Source: Paralichthys olivaceus
Lineage: Eukaryota; Chordata; Actinopteri; Pleuronectiformes; Paralichthyidae
Reading direction: 5' to 3'
Assembly (NCBI RefSeq): GCF_024713975.1
Contig: NC_091107.1
Coordinates: 22,559,501-22,623,500 of the forward strand
DNA length: 64,000 bases
Below are positions 42,721-56,282 of the stretch, one piece after another. The notes beneath the pieces were generated by a model, which saw only the letters and a program-made list of their open reading frames with translations, was not told the origin of the DNA and made no database searches. A program made the translations under genes and the position numbers. Numbering within the stretch: position 1 is the first letter of the stretch; each line of letters starts with the position of its first letter.

Positions 42721-45700
42721 CTAAAGTTCTCTGGCATTATCAGCAACAGGTATGGCAGACCGACCTGTGGTTGTCGTTTCTTCTGAGGGCTGTGATTGGC
42801 TGTCTGAGTCTGTGGGTACAGTGCTCTCGGTAGGCGGGGCCTCGCCCGGCGGAGCCTCCTCTGGGATTTCTGCAATTCAATGAGAAATAACAAACATTTT
42901 GTTATTTAGGATTTGTGGAAGAAGAACAACAGGTCTGTGTGTTGTGCTGTTTGACCCACCACTCTTTGAGTCTGTGCTCTCCTCTGTGGGAGGGATGACC
43001 TTCTCCTCAGCTGTGTTATTGGCCTTGCTGCTTTTCTCTGAGCTGGTGCTGTTCTTAGCTTTGGCTTTAGCCTTCGGTTTGGCAAACTTGGCCTTGTTGA
43101 GCAAGTAGTTGACCTCTCGATCCAGCAGTGCCAGCTTGGACTCGATGTCTTTAGACAGCAGGACCGGTCGCTCTTTTGGAGAGCGTTTCTCCTGCTGTGC
43201 CACCGTCTCGTTCTTCCACGTCTGGAACAATTGACACATGAGGATCAGTTTACCTGATTCAAAGAGAACCACCCAGCCGTAAAAGCAGTGACAAGATGTC
43301 TTCAGTGGCTCTGGAAGGAGTCTGAGAAAATAATCCTGATGATGTCATGGTGGTGTCATCAGGGTTATTTGAAGCTTAAGCTTGAAAGGGGAAGTCTGGA
43401 TTATGATGTGGTGAATCTGCTGATTTGACCATTTTATTTTTAATCTCTCATGCAGATCCCTAACCTTACTGAGGCGCAGGGGTTAAGAGGGTGGGGGATA
43501 TCCCAATCATACCCTGCCAGAGCTGTGCTGTCTCCCTTTATGTCATATAACACTAATATTGTTTTAATGTCCCAGTAAATGTAATAGCGTGTGGTACTTG
43601 ATGAATAATTCTAGAGTAATATTTGAGGTGTAAACAAGCTTTTGAGGATATACTGGTATCAATCAATAGTATCAGCTCCACCTCCTGGTGTGATGACAAT
43701 CTGAGAGCATTCATTCATTCATCACCTACCGTTGTTTCATTGATGAGGGTTTCTAACAAATTCAGCTCAACTTCAGTGAAGATCTGGTCGTCCTCAGGAA
43801 TCAGTCTGGCACTCCTTGGAAAGAGAAACAACAATGATGACACTGTCTATGTGATGCTGCTGAAATTCTAAACTTTATGTGAGCACAGCTTGAATCCACA
43901 CAGCATTTCCTGGTCCTTGTTAACCTCTATCCACAGTAAAATATGTCCAACACGTGTAAAACAGGAGTCTCTTCTTCTTTGCCCTCTTTTCACCAGGAAA
44001 ACAACAAATCTGTCTCAAGGCCAACATCTAGTGAGTATCAATGGCATCAACATACACATCACATCTGGCAGTACCTTGGATTTTGGTCACATGAAAGAGG
44101 TGGGCCAAGGCCGTGACCAAGTACTACATTTTCATTTTATAAAAAATGCGGAACAACACACGACTAGTGTTAGCAAAACAATCTGTTTTCTATGCTGCAT
44201 CACCACTGGGAGTCTGTTATTTGATATCCCCCACATAAGGTCATGTCATAGGAGAGTGACCAAACAGGGAAGGATACGTCATGAATGATTTTACTTAATC
44301 AGGGCGCTAACGTGTGTCATCATTGTTTCCAAAGGTTCCGTTTCTTCTTGTCTAAAACTAAAAACACAACCTTGGTCTTTTAAAACTTTTAAAACTAAAA
44401 CATATTAGTGTGGACATGAGGATGGAGGGTAAAATGATGCATTTGCTATTTTAACCAGCTTAACGTAAACATGCACGAGTCAACAGAAAGTGCTCACGTC
44501 CCCAGCTCTGTCACATTCCCCCCATCAGCACTCACCTCAGGAAGAAGCTGGAGGTGTTGAGCATACCGTTCAGAGCGGCCAGGCGGTCCGGCCACTTGCG
44601 CCTCTCCTCCACCCTGAAAAACATGTCCTTGCACAAGCTCCTCAGCTGAGACAGCTTCTCCCTGAGCTGTTTGGTGGAGGCCGTGTAACCATCCTCATCC
44701 ATCCACTCTGATGCCTCCGTCAGCTTGGCAGAGATCTGCTCCTTCTCCTCCTCTGACACCACCAACTGATATTCCTCCTGGTACATTTTGTCCTGGAGAA
44801 ATTTAAATGTGATGTAAAGTATTAAGTATTGTGTTTTCTTTGGAAGAAGCATTGGTGACATGGCTATTTTTTGAGATGGAACAGATCCAATTCAATATCA
44901 GTATCTGGTGCTGATTAGGGCTGGGTATCGCCACTGATAGTTTATGATAACAAATCTTTAATCATTAATTATTGTGATAAATTATACTCTCATAATTTTG
45001 AAATCATTTCATACCACTGATAAAATGATAATAGCACATTAATAATAACCCTTTCAAAGAGCAGTGAACTTTAAAAGCCAACAAAAGCTGTCTTTCTGCA
45101 GTCTGAGTTGATTATGTTTGTTATGAATCTGGTTTAAGCAGTTTCTATTTTTGTACACTTCTCACAATAAAATATATTTTTAACTTGGTGTGTGCTGCGC
45201 CATTTGCAGCACTATTTGGTGGGTAATTGCTTGGGCTATGGTCCATAACATTTTTACCATCCAGACAGTCAGACACTCATATGCAGTTCTTTCTCTCACG
45301 CAAGAACTTCTCTTTTACTCTTTTGTCTGTATCATGTTATATTAAGTTAATATTCTGTAACGGAGCTTCCTGCAGTAACATATATGATCAATATATCTCT
45401 CCACGTTTTATCCATAGTTTACATTGCTTTAACTTTTCAGAGTCATTTCCTCCTTTCATTTTCTAATTCCTAAATCTCCTTTCTAAAAACTCTACTTGTT
45501 AACATTCAGGTGATTAAAAGATCAGTGTGTATGAGGGATCAGTGGCAGTAAATTAGGGCTTATACAGCGACCCCCAATGATTTTCCCTTTTGGCCTACTT
45601 GCTTTTGAAGTTGATTAGCTCTGATCTACAATATAATACATTTCTGTATAGTTTTTTCTCTTTTCATAAAGCGTCATTTGATTAACTACAGCATTATGTA

Positions 45701-48700
45701 GCATTCTACATAATAACCATAATAATATTCTTATATTAAAGAAAGACAGACCTCTGGTATTGTAAGATAACCAGATTCAGGCATTGAAATCAGGTTGGAG
45801 CATCTCTAATTATTTAGAAGGGATAATGTGCTTGTTGTTGTCCTTGCTTAAAAAACAAAGACAGATAAAAAGGTAAACCTCACAGATGGTGTCCGATGCT
45901 AACCTGTGTCTCAAAGATAAAAGCTTCCAAACTGTTGAGGGTCTTCTCTCGTTCCTGTTTGGCCAGGTCTCTGTCTGTCAAATCTTGCAGCCTGAAAAGA
46001 CACGGACTTAATTTAGCTGACAGAACTGAGAACCAAATTACACAAAAACTAAGGAAAGAATCAACAGTCGCTCTTTTACTTCTTTTTAGAGGAAGTGACT
46101 GTATCTGCAGTGGGATCAAAGATGTCCTTGATGATCAGTTCCACTGTGATCTCATCAGAAATCTTGGCCTTTTTCTGAGGTTTTGCCTTCTTCTCCTCCT
46201 CCTCCTCCTTCTCTGCCTCAGCGTTTCCAGATTTCTCTCCATCCTTTTCCTCCTTCAAAGACAGTGACATGTTTCAGGCCATTCTCTCTTACAACATTGA
46301 TTTTCACCAAATTCTGTCCAAAGTGTAGAACCACTCCAAAGACAGTCTACACGAGCTTTGCAAGTGATTAACATGGTAAAATCTTACCTTGGCATCAGTC
46401 TTGCTGCCTTCTTCCTCTGTCTGTTCCTGGCTTTTCTCTTCAGTATTTTTACTTTTTTCTGAATCATCTGGCTTTTCCTTGGCAGCCTCGTCCTTCTGGA
46501 CCTCGTCCTTCTCGTCTTTTCCTGACTCTGGTGGTACTTCCTCCTCATCCTGGATGTCACAAATCAGGGAACAGCGTTGGCATCTAGGGTCTAAGGTCTG
46601 TGTGAGCGCTGCCACCTGACACTTGAGTAATCACTTAAAGCAGTTCAGTCTAACAATTGTTACAGATAAACCAGGACAAAGAAATGTATCCCTAAATGTA
46701 AAAGTCCTTCCTTCATACAGGCCTTACTGTATTTCATGAACAAACCCATTACTGTGTTGTACCATGAACACAGATACACTTACCTGGACAGGCTCAGTTA
46801 CATTTGGAGCAGGTTCTGAAGATCCTCCACCAAACAAGGTGGAAATTGTGTTACCCAGTTCTGAAAGACAGTAATGTGATGGCTCTGTTACGTAATGATG
46901 AAGTCATATTAACTCTATAACATGGATTTTAAGACTGACTGAAGAGCTGATTTTCAACTTGTGTTTGCAAAACCTACTAGTCAATGTTGATTCCTCTTCT
47001 TTTTCCTCCACAACTGTTTCAAAGACAGACTCCACCTGAGAAGGACAATTTACAAAAATGAAATATCCCCATAGTGATGATGATCATAGAATTTAAATGA
47101 GTTATTGATATTGTGTTTATAAGTATTTCTCTGTGAACAGCATGTTAGAAATGTTTCTGTGTAAATGTAGAGATAATGCATGTTGTGATTTGGCACAACT
47201 CAAATAAAAAGAAACTGAATGTAATAAGGAGGCTACATTAACACAAAAATGTAACTTGCCCGATCCAGCAGGAGCACTCCACTTTCATCCATGTTGAAAT
47301 GGGCTTTGATGCCTTTCGACTCAGCGTCTGCATGCTTCTGGAAACTGCTGCCCACTCCAGACAGTTTGACAGTGGTCAGGTTCACAGAGCCAAACACACT
47401 GCAACACATGACCAACAGGGTCAGAGTAGAACAGCTGTTTAACATATGTATATCATGAGGGAACATGGGTTAAAACAAATTCACACTCAACAACTGTTCT
47501 GTAAAGTCTGGTTTCTTCTGGCTTTTTAGTTGTAAAATGTCCTGATCACAGCTGAACTGAACTGACTCTATCAATGTTTGTGCTGGAAAACACTTTTTCC
47601 AGAGGGGGTAAAAAGTGCTTAAGTGAGCAGCTATCTAACCTGAGGTCATCCTGACTCAGGAAGCTGAGGTCTCCGTAGTTGATGTCGAACGCAAAGTCAT
47701 CGCTGTAGCGGTTGAATGTAATGACCTTGCGCTGGGGGTAGGGCGCCATCCTCTGGAAGAGGATACGTTTGTTGTGTTTCGAGGTTTTGACCCCATCCTC
47801 CTCTGTCTCACGGGTGAACTCCACCTGAATTATTTAACATGTGGTTAGTTTTAACATGGCTTCATGGATTTATTTTTACATCAAACTTTATAACAGTTAA
47901 AAATGCAGGTAACTAGCCGACTGTGAATTTTAAGTAAATGGTCTGTAATTACATAGAGTTTTTCTAGTCTTGATGACCACTCAAAGCGCTTAACAGCACA
48001 GTTTATTGCCATTCAGTTAGCTCAAAAACTATGAATAGTGTACAAATGAGGAAAATTTAAAACTGCATACACCTCCACAGATGGGTCCAGTTATAATACA
48101 GCTCATCTAAGATCAAAACGAACGAAAATAACAGCATAGATTTACTTTAGTGATCTCAGTGAACGACATGCACTGACCTGAATGGGGAAGACAGCGGCAT
48201 CTCTGACCAGGAAAGGTTTAACCTTGAAGGCCTTGCTGAGGGCAGCAGCCTGGTACACAGCGCCCATGGCTGCAGCCTCATCTGCATTGATGTTCTTCCC
48301 CAGCTCCTCTCTGTGAGGACAAATACACACAATTACACAACAAGTACTATCAACACAACTAAACCTGCAGGAACACAACTCACTTTTCCTATATTAAGTC
48401 GAAGAGAATCATGTGAAATCAATCAAGTGTTTACATGTTCGAAAGTGAAAGTTGTTCAAGTGAGAGCAGCATGACACTCACTTCCCCACAGCTTTGAGCA
48501 GCACTTCCTGAACTTTGGGGACGCGGGTGGAGCCACCGACTAAAATCACCTGCTCAATTTCATCCTGTCAGCACAAAAAGAAGAACTCAGTTTTGCAGCA
48601 GTGCAACAGACATCCGTTCATTTACAGCAGGGCGAGTCATAAGCAAAGGAATACAAACTAACAAATAAGAATACAGGCCCACTTAACCTGCTTTCAAACA

Positions 48701-50036
48701 TGCACTGAACTCTGGAGACTCTGCACTTTCTCGAGAGGTGGCGCATGTGTGAACACAAATGTCTGAGTAAGAGCCCTTTGGATTATCTGCAGACCCTCTC
48801 CCCGTCGCCTCCAATTATACATTTTGCAGTAAGTCGGGCAAATCTAATGTGAGAATGCTACAGGGGATCCCCCGCTGGAAAGTAAGAATGTACAGAATTG
48901 TATATAGGACCCTGTGCTCTATTGTTATGAAATTCTATTACAATATGGTCTTATGTAGTGACAGTGACAATCAGCTCAATATGTGCACATGTATCATTTA
49001 ACTTGTATTAAGTTCTGTCCTGTGGGACGACCAGGCTGAACTTGATCAGACACAGATCAGACATCAGACATCAGACATCAATGCAATGGAAAAACTGACC
49101 AGTTTCATTTCTGCAACAGCGAGGGCCTCCTCCACCGGACGAGGCACTCTTTCAAAAAGATCAGCACACAATTCTTCAAACTCAGACCTGGTCACCTTTG
49201 ATTTGAAGTCAATATCGTCCAACAAACCCTCCACCTGAAAAAACGAGAAAAAAAATACACTACTGTGAAATACAGAACCAGCAAGATGGACCGATAGTAG
49301 AGGGTTAACACCAGTGTACTCACCTGAGCCATGAAGTCAATGTTAGCACTAAGCACTGTCTTGAGCCTCTGGGCCTCTTTGAGCAGTTTGGCCATGGCCC
49401 TATGGTTCTCCCTCACGTCTTTCTTGCTCTTCTTCTGCGCGTTGAACAGTTTGGCCAGGTGGTCCCGCAGTCGCAGGTCCATCTCAAAGCCCCCCAACCC
49501 ACGGTCAAACCTAGAGGCAGAAGAAGAGAGGCACACCTTAGTCTACATGGACTTCTTTGAAGTTTCTGAAAGGTGAATAATTATTTTTATTATTATGCAG
49601 GTTGTCTGTCAAATGCAGGAAGCATATACTGTTCCGTCTAATCAAAGACATTCCAGGATAGAAACACCTTCATTAAACATCTCTTATCCTCACTTTCTTC
49701 AATATATTTCTTAAACACTCAAATGTCAGATGTCCGAGTGAGAGCTTTTGGGATATCTTACTCCCGAGGAGCCGATGTGAGAACACAGCAGATCTTCCAT
49801 AGAATTCACTACAAGCGAGTGGGGGTGATTTTTCTAACACGCAACAGGCGCAAAAATGGGGGGAAAAAAGAAAATACAAACAAACACAAAGAATATAGCG
49901 CTGAAGATGTCAAGACAGATTCTACAGCAGCTGAAGACACAGCTCTATTTAATGTGTAGATGCAAGCCTTATACCTGAGACACATTATCTGCTTCTTCTA
50001 ACTTCACTTGAGCTAGACATGGATATCTCTCAGTAT

Positions 50037-50118
<82 letters not shown>

Positions 50119-53100
50119 TGATGTCTGCATGTGTCTTCCTGTTTTGAATTTAACAGGATGAGGACAAGACAGAACAAAACCTCTTTAATTCTTATTGTGA
50201 AATACAGTGCAATCCATGATTTACAGTCTTGTAATATACTCACAGGTCAGACTAAAATCTTAAGACTATGCTAGAGTGTGTAACCTTTATTTAATTGTTC
50301 AGAAAACTTCATAAAAACAGGCGTGAGCACCAGATATGACAAGCACCCATGTGCAGAAAACATCCTTACAAGGGGCTGTGACAAACATGAGCTTGAGCAC
50401 TCCCAATGCACTCTCAACTGCTCAGCACTCTTTGGAGGCGGGGACAGTGAGTAATGCCTCCACTACTTTGATTGGTCAGACCAACAATCTCCAGTCTCTG
50501 GCCTGCCGAGATGCCAGGAAGGGCACTGGCAGGTAGAGGCATCTAGTGGTCAAATGCTGACATAAGTACAGTAACTATGAAATATCTTTTATTTAAAAAA
50601 AATTCACTCCATCTCTCCAGGCTGGAGAAAACAGGTCGCTGGCTGCTTATGATCGGATTACAGGAACGGTACAGGTGTGAGCGCACCTGACACACTGAAG
50701 CAATTCTGATTTCTGATCGCTACCCACATCCTTTCTGTCCTCACATCACACGTTTTCACATATTTCAGAAGCTCTTCGACACAGAAATCCTGGCAACAGA
50801 CCATTACACAGCCTCAACGCTGTGCTGATCGAGCAATCTTTGATGCCCCCTTTAAGGATCAGTGGACTCACCCGACACCTCGGATCTGCAACTGGGGCTG
50901 GGTGCCAAACTCCTTGGTTTTGACGGTCTGATAAGTGACAATAGTGGCAGTAGTGCTCCCAGAGCCCATGTCATAAAACATCACATTCTGAAAAAGAACA
51001 AGATGAGACATTCAGACACAGAGTTATGGACAGTGCTAAACATGGAGCAGCTTCTCATAGGGAGACCAATGTTTAATACTCAATTGATTGTAAAATATTT
51101 TTCAGGACAAAACTTATATTCATTCATTTGTTCAGGGACTGATGTTCTCTGTCGAGTATTTAAGGCACAATGTGGCTCAGGGGTTAGAGCGGTCGTCCTC
51201 TAAGCAGAAGGTCGGTAGTTGTACAGTGTGTCGGTTCCTTTCTAAGAGTTTTGACTAATAATCTGGATGAGAGGTTACGAATTTGGTTTCCACCCAAAAA
51301 AACTAGCACGTTTTCCTTGACCTAAAATGTGAACATGATGCGTCATATTCTATTAACAAGAAAGAGAGGATTTGTGTTACATGTAATAGTCCTCCACATC
51401 TTCTTATTAATAGATGGTCTGTGATGACAAATCACATATTTATAATAACAGAATAAAAGCTCAGGCATAACCAATGGTTCTAATCAATATTGAAAGAAAA
51501 TGTGGTTTTGCAAAAAGGTTCCAAGAGTTCACAAGGAAACCGGCTCAAGAACCAGAGTTCATTCCGTAGAAAAGACTCAAGTGTGGCTCACTGGTGTGTT
51601 TTAATAGGATTTGGAAACAATGGTGGCACAGCGGAATAAGATAGTGTATCAGACTTTATCAATGTGGACATAGGATTTGTCAACTACAGGAGAGAATAGT
51701 CACTTACTGCACCAGACTGATTCTTAAACATGCACTAAGGAGAAATGCTGAATGTGCACCTTAGCTGTGTTGTCAATATCTTTCCTCCTGAAGACCCCGT
51801 AGTTCAAGGCCACAGCTGTGTTGTCATTGATGAGCTGAAGGACCTTTAGACCGCCCATCTGCGCGGCCTGCAAGACTGCCCTACGCTCTGCCTGGTTGAA
51901 AAAGGCTGGGACAGTGATCACGGCATCTTTGATTGGTTGTTCTGGAAGTTAGAGAGATTAGGAGGATAGAAAAAGAAGAGATGCAGATTAATATACTTTG
52001 CTCATATGTTTGTAAATGTAACACAATGATGCATCTTCTTCCCTGTGCCAACTGACCAGCAAAGTCCTGAGACAGTCCACGAGAGTAATTGAGCACCATC
52101 CCAAGGAGCTCCTCGGGTGAGAACTGCAACTCTCTGGAGGAAAAAAGACAGATGTGATGTGAGTCGAACCATCTGTACTATACCTACTAAATCAGTCACA
52201 TTAATGGAAAAGATTCTACATGATGAAGAATTGAAAAACAACACTGTAGGACAGACACACAGCCTGATACAGGATATCTACCTAATTGCACAAACATCTG
52301 TCTGTCAGGGAGGTGCAGTGGCTACTTTGGTGCAATTATAACATTCAACATGAATTAACTTTGAATAAACAGGGCAAAGATTTCCAGAAGTCTGTAATGT
52401 TGACACTATCAGAATTACTTGAATCCATATTAACACCCAACCTGTGCATTTGTCTTCTCAATGATGGCTCCTCAATACCTCTCACTTTGAATTAACGTAG
52501 ACCTCTTCTGGCAGGCCTTATAGCAGCCAACCAGATTTAGGTTTATCCCACAGTGCCGTTAATGCATTACTGGATGGCGTCCTATCAAAGCAGAGCTCAC
52601 CTTAAATGCACAACAGTCCATCTAAACTCAACCAAACCGGCCACTGGTTACAGGCCACCTCAAATGGAGGGCAACACCCCTCACAGATCTTTGATGTCAG
52701 ACCATTAATAACAGTTAGATAGTACAAGTGGTTTCACTAATCTGATTTTGGTCCTTTTCTTTCTGTTTATCAGTCTACTATGAACTCGTATCTTCTCTTC
52801 ACCAATACTATATTGTACAATATCTTTTTTGTGTACACTTGAGTTTTTGGAAATTGTTTGCATGTTTGAGTTGTCTTGATCATTTCAAAATAAAAAGTGT
52901 TGAACAGGAGCAAGCGCTCTGTAACAATCAGAACACTGGTTGGAGTTACAGCGCTTTTATTTTGAAATGGTGTGAACTTGGGTCTGAAGATTCTGCTGAT
53001 TGCTTAACAGACCTTGGAAATAGCTGACATGTTATATATGAAAAAATAACACCAGTTGAGTAAATCATTCAAACGTATATGTTAGCCACACACCTGAACA

Positions 53101-54332
53101 GTAATTAAATACATACAGTTTCAATTAATAAAAAACATGACACTAAAATCTTTACGGCAGATAAACACAAAGTTTCCTAACTTCACTCTGCACCATAGAC
53201 TTTGCAACCAATGTCCAACACACAAACAATACAAAAGTGACAGTATTTTGTAGAACTGTTTAAGAAGGACTCCCTAATGACAAGGAATCATTACAGCAGG
53301 CAAAGCAAACAGGCAAGTTTAGAACAGACTGAACTAGTTCCTGTTAATAGCTCGTACTAGCGAGTGATGAACCACCACTGTGGAAACCACATGCAAAATA
53401 TTTAAGATTCTTTGTGATTGGACTAAAGAGTTAATGTTTGTATTTACTGTATAATGAAAAATTCAAATGTGAAGCAGGGAACAAGTTAAAAAAAGACTCA
53501 CTCTGAGTTTTTAAAGTAAGTTGTGCCTCTCACTGGGTCCTCCTGCATCTGGTGCTCAGGAAAACGTTTCTGGTAGAGTGCCACCTGGAGGTTCTCATGC
53601 TTTTTACCCAGCAGGCTTTGGAGGTGCCTATATACAGTTTTGGGGTTCTTCACAGTCTGAAATGTACAGAATATATGAGCATTAATAGCATACAAGGAAA
53701 CCATCATTAAGCTGATGTTCATGCAATTTAGTCAACTTAAGAAGAAGTCATACCACTCCCAGTGCACTGTCTCCAAAAAGTCTCTCATTTTCCTTGAGGC
53801 ACACGGCAATGGGTGTTTTCCTCCGTGACTCCCTGAAAGAAAAGACAACACACACAGTGTTGAGCTTCATTTACTCTATTCAGAAAGGGCATTTCCCTTG
53901 GTTACATTCCCAGTGACATCAAATACATGGTGAGTACACACTGTACTCTGAGACAAAAGCTTTGTTATACTCACTTGTTGAGAACTATCTCCATCGGCAC
54001 ACCAGGTTTCACTATCGCCATTTTCATCCACTCACTGCCCAGGTCAACTGACATGACAGCTACTGTCACTGTAAAAACCAAACACACAAATGCCACATGA
54101 AGCTCCTGAGCTCAAGTATTTGCTCAGCTCAGTTATTTCCCCACACTGATTCATAACAGAATCTTGTATTTACTGGCATGGCATTGTTCACACTGCTCAC
54201 CGCTGCAATTAGTGCGCCATGTTAGGACAATGTGTGCATATGTTGATGGATCATATTACCTGTGTGAGAAGGCAACGTTGCCAGAACAAGGCAGAAGAGA
54301 GCCACTGGAGCCAGCATCCTCTTCTCCCCCAT
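42721..54332 (-). CDS. hyou1: HYOU1 / Grp170 ER chaperone
   Basis: Hypoxia up-regulated 1, the ER-lumenal Hsp110/Grp170 relative that acts as nucleotide exchange factor for BiP and holds unfolded chains. Coding exons: 54260-54332, 53975-54068, 53754-53832, 53502-53656, 52057-52133, 51760-51941, 50872-50987, 49324-49510, 49100-49234, 48482-48564, 48178-48310, 47640-47824, 47260-47398, 46978-47035, 46784-46860, 46388-46549, 46080-46252, 45904-45991, 44536-44792, 43730-43814, 42960-43221, 42721-42869. Total 2949 nt, 982 residues. Order: signal peptide ([18 protein letters not shown]), NBD with [33 protein letters not shown] and [18 protein letters not shown], substrate-binding domain, acidic Glu/Lys-rich loop, alpha-helical C-domain. 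Human protein is 999 residues. Two oddities: the intron after 47260 starts with GC, and the protein ends AREL, not NDEL/KDEL. Confidence 0.97.
48700..48895. repeat. dispersed repeat copy in hyou1 intron
   Basis: Contains GAGAATGCTACAGGGGATCC and CCCGCTGGAAAGTAAGAA. Related cores occur at 15290-15400 and 49725-49850. Unassigned family. Confidence 0.4.
49725..49850. repeat. dispersed repeat copy in hyou1 intron
   Basis: Contains GAGTGAGAGCTTTTGGGATA and GATGTGAGAACACAGCAGAT, resembling the start of the copy at 48700-48895. Unassigned family. Confidence 0.35.
50038..50116. repeat. (GT)n microsatellite
   Basis: About 39 uninterrupted GT units in a hyou1 intron. Expected to be highly length-polymorphic. 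Confidence 0.98.
51165..51240 (+). mobile_element. tRNA-derived SINE-like fragment
   Basis: Contains GTGGCTCAGGGGTTAGAGCG, an A-box-like start, and AGAAGGTCGGTAGTTGTACA in the place of a B box. A similar tRNA-derived sequence recurs widely in teleosts. Too degenerate for a functional tRNA; lies in a hyou1 intron. Confidence 0.5.
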
Positions 54333-55271
54333 GATGAGCTATAAAGATGAAATGAAATAAATGAAAAACCATCCCAGGAACCAGGCCTGGTCATTTATGA
54401 CATTTCTTCTAGGTAACATCACACACTGCGGTCAAAATCTCTCTGATTCATTGATGGTCAAGCTGCTCTGCAGAGATGCTTTTCATCCAGAGATGATGTC
54501 TCTCTATGTGGGGGGGGAGGAGCAACAGGATCTCCCACCTGAGATGACTAACCTGCTCTATTTGCTTCTATACTCATTCAGGATGTCTTCACAGCTGCAT
54601 CATACTCCTGTCTCCTGATGGACCGCAAAGCCAGCGCTGGGCATGACCCTGTCCTTTGCCCAAGCATCTAATGCACCTGATCCCTCCCACACAGGTGAGG
54701 ACACTTCCAAACACGTGGCAGTTAAACCAGTGCAAAGCATCGATGCTTTGCTTTAACCACGCTGCACTCAAAGGGCAGTAAATGCTTTTTAAACACTGTG
54801 TGAATAGAGACTGGAGCCAGAGCTTCACACCCAGAGAGAGAACATCGGAAGCCACATCAGTGTGTGTGCTTCACGTTAGCAGGAGGAAATGTGCAGCACA
54901 GAATCTTCCAGTCCCGGTGAGCCAGTGACGCATGACGGTAAAATGGATGCACGGTTCAAACCCTCACTGTTTTAAAACACACATGAGACCTTTAGCTTCT
55001 GGAAGTCACTCTGCTGGAGCGGCTGCCCGCAGGAGAAGTTGCCGCTGTTTGATACAAAGCTAAGGGAACAGAGAGCAGTTACTGGTTTTCAATAGCCGCT
55101 CAGTTCCAGTGGAACATTTCCGTGTGAAACATCTGTGCAGCTGCTCCGGTGCAGAGACAGCGCTTCTCCGCCGGGAGCTGAGGGAAGTTGACAGCTACTG
55201 TTAGCTAGCTCCATGTCAGACCACCATCAATAAGAGAGCATGACTGACACTGTGCCGGGGCAGGAACTCAC

Positions 55272-55520
55272 CTCTCCTCGGGCGGGCGGCTCAGACCGGA
55301 GTGTGGCGGGGCGACCAGCAAAAGGACACCGCTTTCGGCTTCGTGTTCCTGCGTTTTGCCTGGACTCGCAGCCTCTGTGCTGTCACGCTTGTGGCCGTCT
55401 TTAGTTCGCTTATCACCGGCTCGCTCTCAGTAGTCGGGCCCGGAACGCGGCGTCACCTCATTGGATCCACTCGAGCGGCTGCCGGGAGCAAAAGTCCCGC
55501 CAAGTTAACGGGAAGCAAAC
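55272..55520 (-). promoter_or_regulatory. hyou1: hyou1 promoter, noncoding exon 1 and ERSE-like site
   Basis: A consensus donor (GGAGAG followed by GTGAGTT) ends a 5'UTR exon at 55272, and an acceptor (CTTTATAG) lies six bases before the coding ATG. The upstream sequence is GC-rich. At 55446-55464 the minus strand reads CCAAT, nine bases, CCGCG: an ER stress response element (CCAAT-N9-CCACG) with one mismatch, and its spacer contains TGACG. NF-Y plus ATF6/XBP1 binding is the known mode for this promoter class. Confidence 0.65.
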
Positions 55521-55974
55521 ATACCGCATCCGGTTAGTGTTACAGATTAAAACAACCCGTCGACTAATTGGTGGAGCAAACAACTACATTTTAAACAGAT
55601 ACCATATTGAAAATAAAAATCTTATTTGAATCTATAACCATGTCATGCATTTGAAAGGCGCTGGTTACTGTTCTTTTCATTTTCAAATCCAATGTTACTG
55701 CTTTATTACATCCTGAAAGAGATAATAACACTAGTCAGGGAAGCTACCGCATCAGCATTTACATTCAAGTACACATCTGAGGTTCTGAAGAAAAATGTTG
55801 GTCCTGAAATATAAAGACAATACAGATAGAGAATCCATTATTAACGCTCGTGCTCTTGTTTTGAAAGGCAGCCCCCTGTATTTCCGGTAAGTAACTCTCG
55901 CTGACTTTGAGAGCACGCGAGCAAGCGATGTCCAGTCCGGGGCCCGCCCACATCGCTCCACGCACTGCTCTGTG

Positions 55975-56037
55975 ATTGGTCCACGTGAGGTGAGTGGCGT
56001 CGAGAGCCCGTTTCTGGCCGGATGCGATTGGGCCACG
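55975..56037. promoter_or_regulatory. hyou1: two exact ERSE-II motifs upstream of hyou1
   Basis: ATTGGTCCACG at 55975-55985 and ATTGGGCCACG at 56027-56037 each match ERSE-II (ATTGG-N-CCACG) exactly, 52 bp apart in the same orientation. ERSE-II binds NF-Y with ATF6 and is orientation-tolerant. They lie in a GC-rich island about 700-770 bp upstream of hyou1 exon 1 and may mark a second, stress-inducible hyou1 promoter. Confidence 0.75.
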
Positions 56038-56282
56038 TCCAGATAGTGGGCGTGATGTAGAATGACGACATTTCCAGGTAAGCCTGAGCAGAGCACATGC
56101 CTGCTCAGGATGAATCAAGTTGTATGGTCGGTGCGTTGCCAGTAGAGGAACAGTGGCTGGGATGGAAATCCAGTGTCGTGCAGCTTTAAGAGCCTGACAG
56201 TTCTTTGTGAGTGGAACAATGCAAACATCTCTTAGCACCAACTGTGATGAGATGTGTCGCATGTTGTTACCCTGTGTGCACA

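Noticed and set aside
44910-44960. Possible transposon end (AGGGCTGGGTATCG) in a hyou1 intron
   Set aside because: The motif resembles a common fish repeat start, but I could not find its partner end or a body.
50013-50243. Open frame rich in Thr-His repeats on the minus strand
   Set aside because: It is a translation of the (GT)n microsatellite.
51165-51240. Functional tRNA gene
   Set aside because: The A- and B-box-like parts are degenerate and no cloverleaf forms; better read as a SINE-like remnant.
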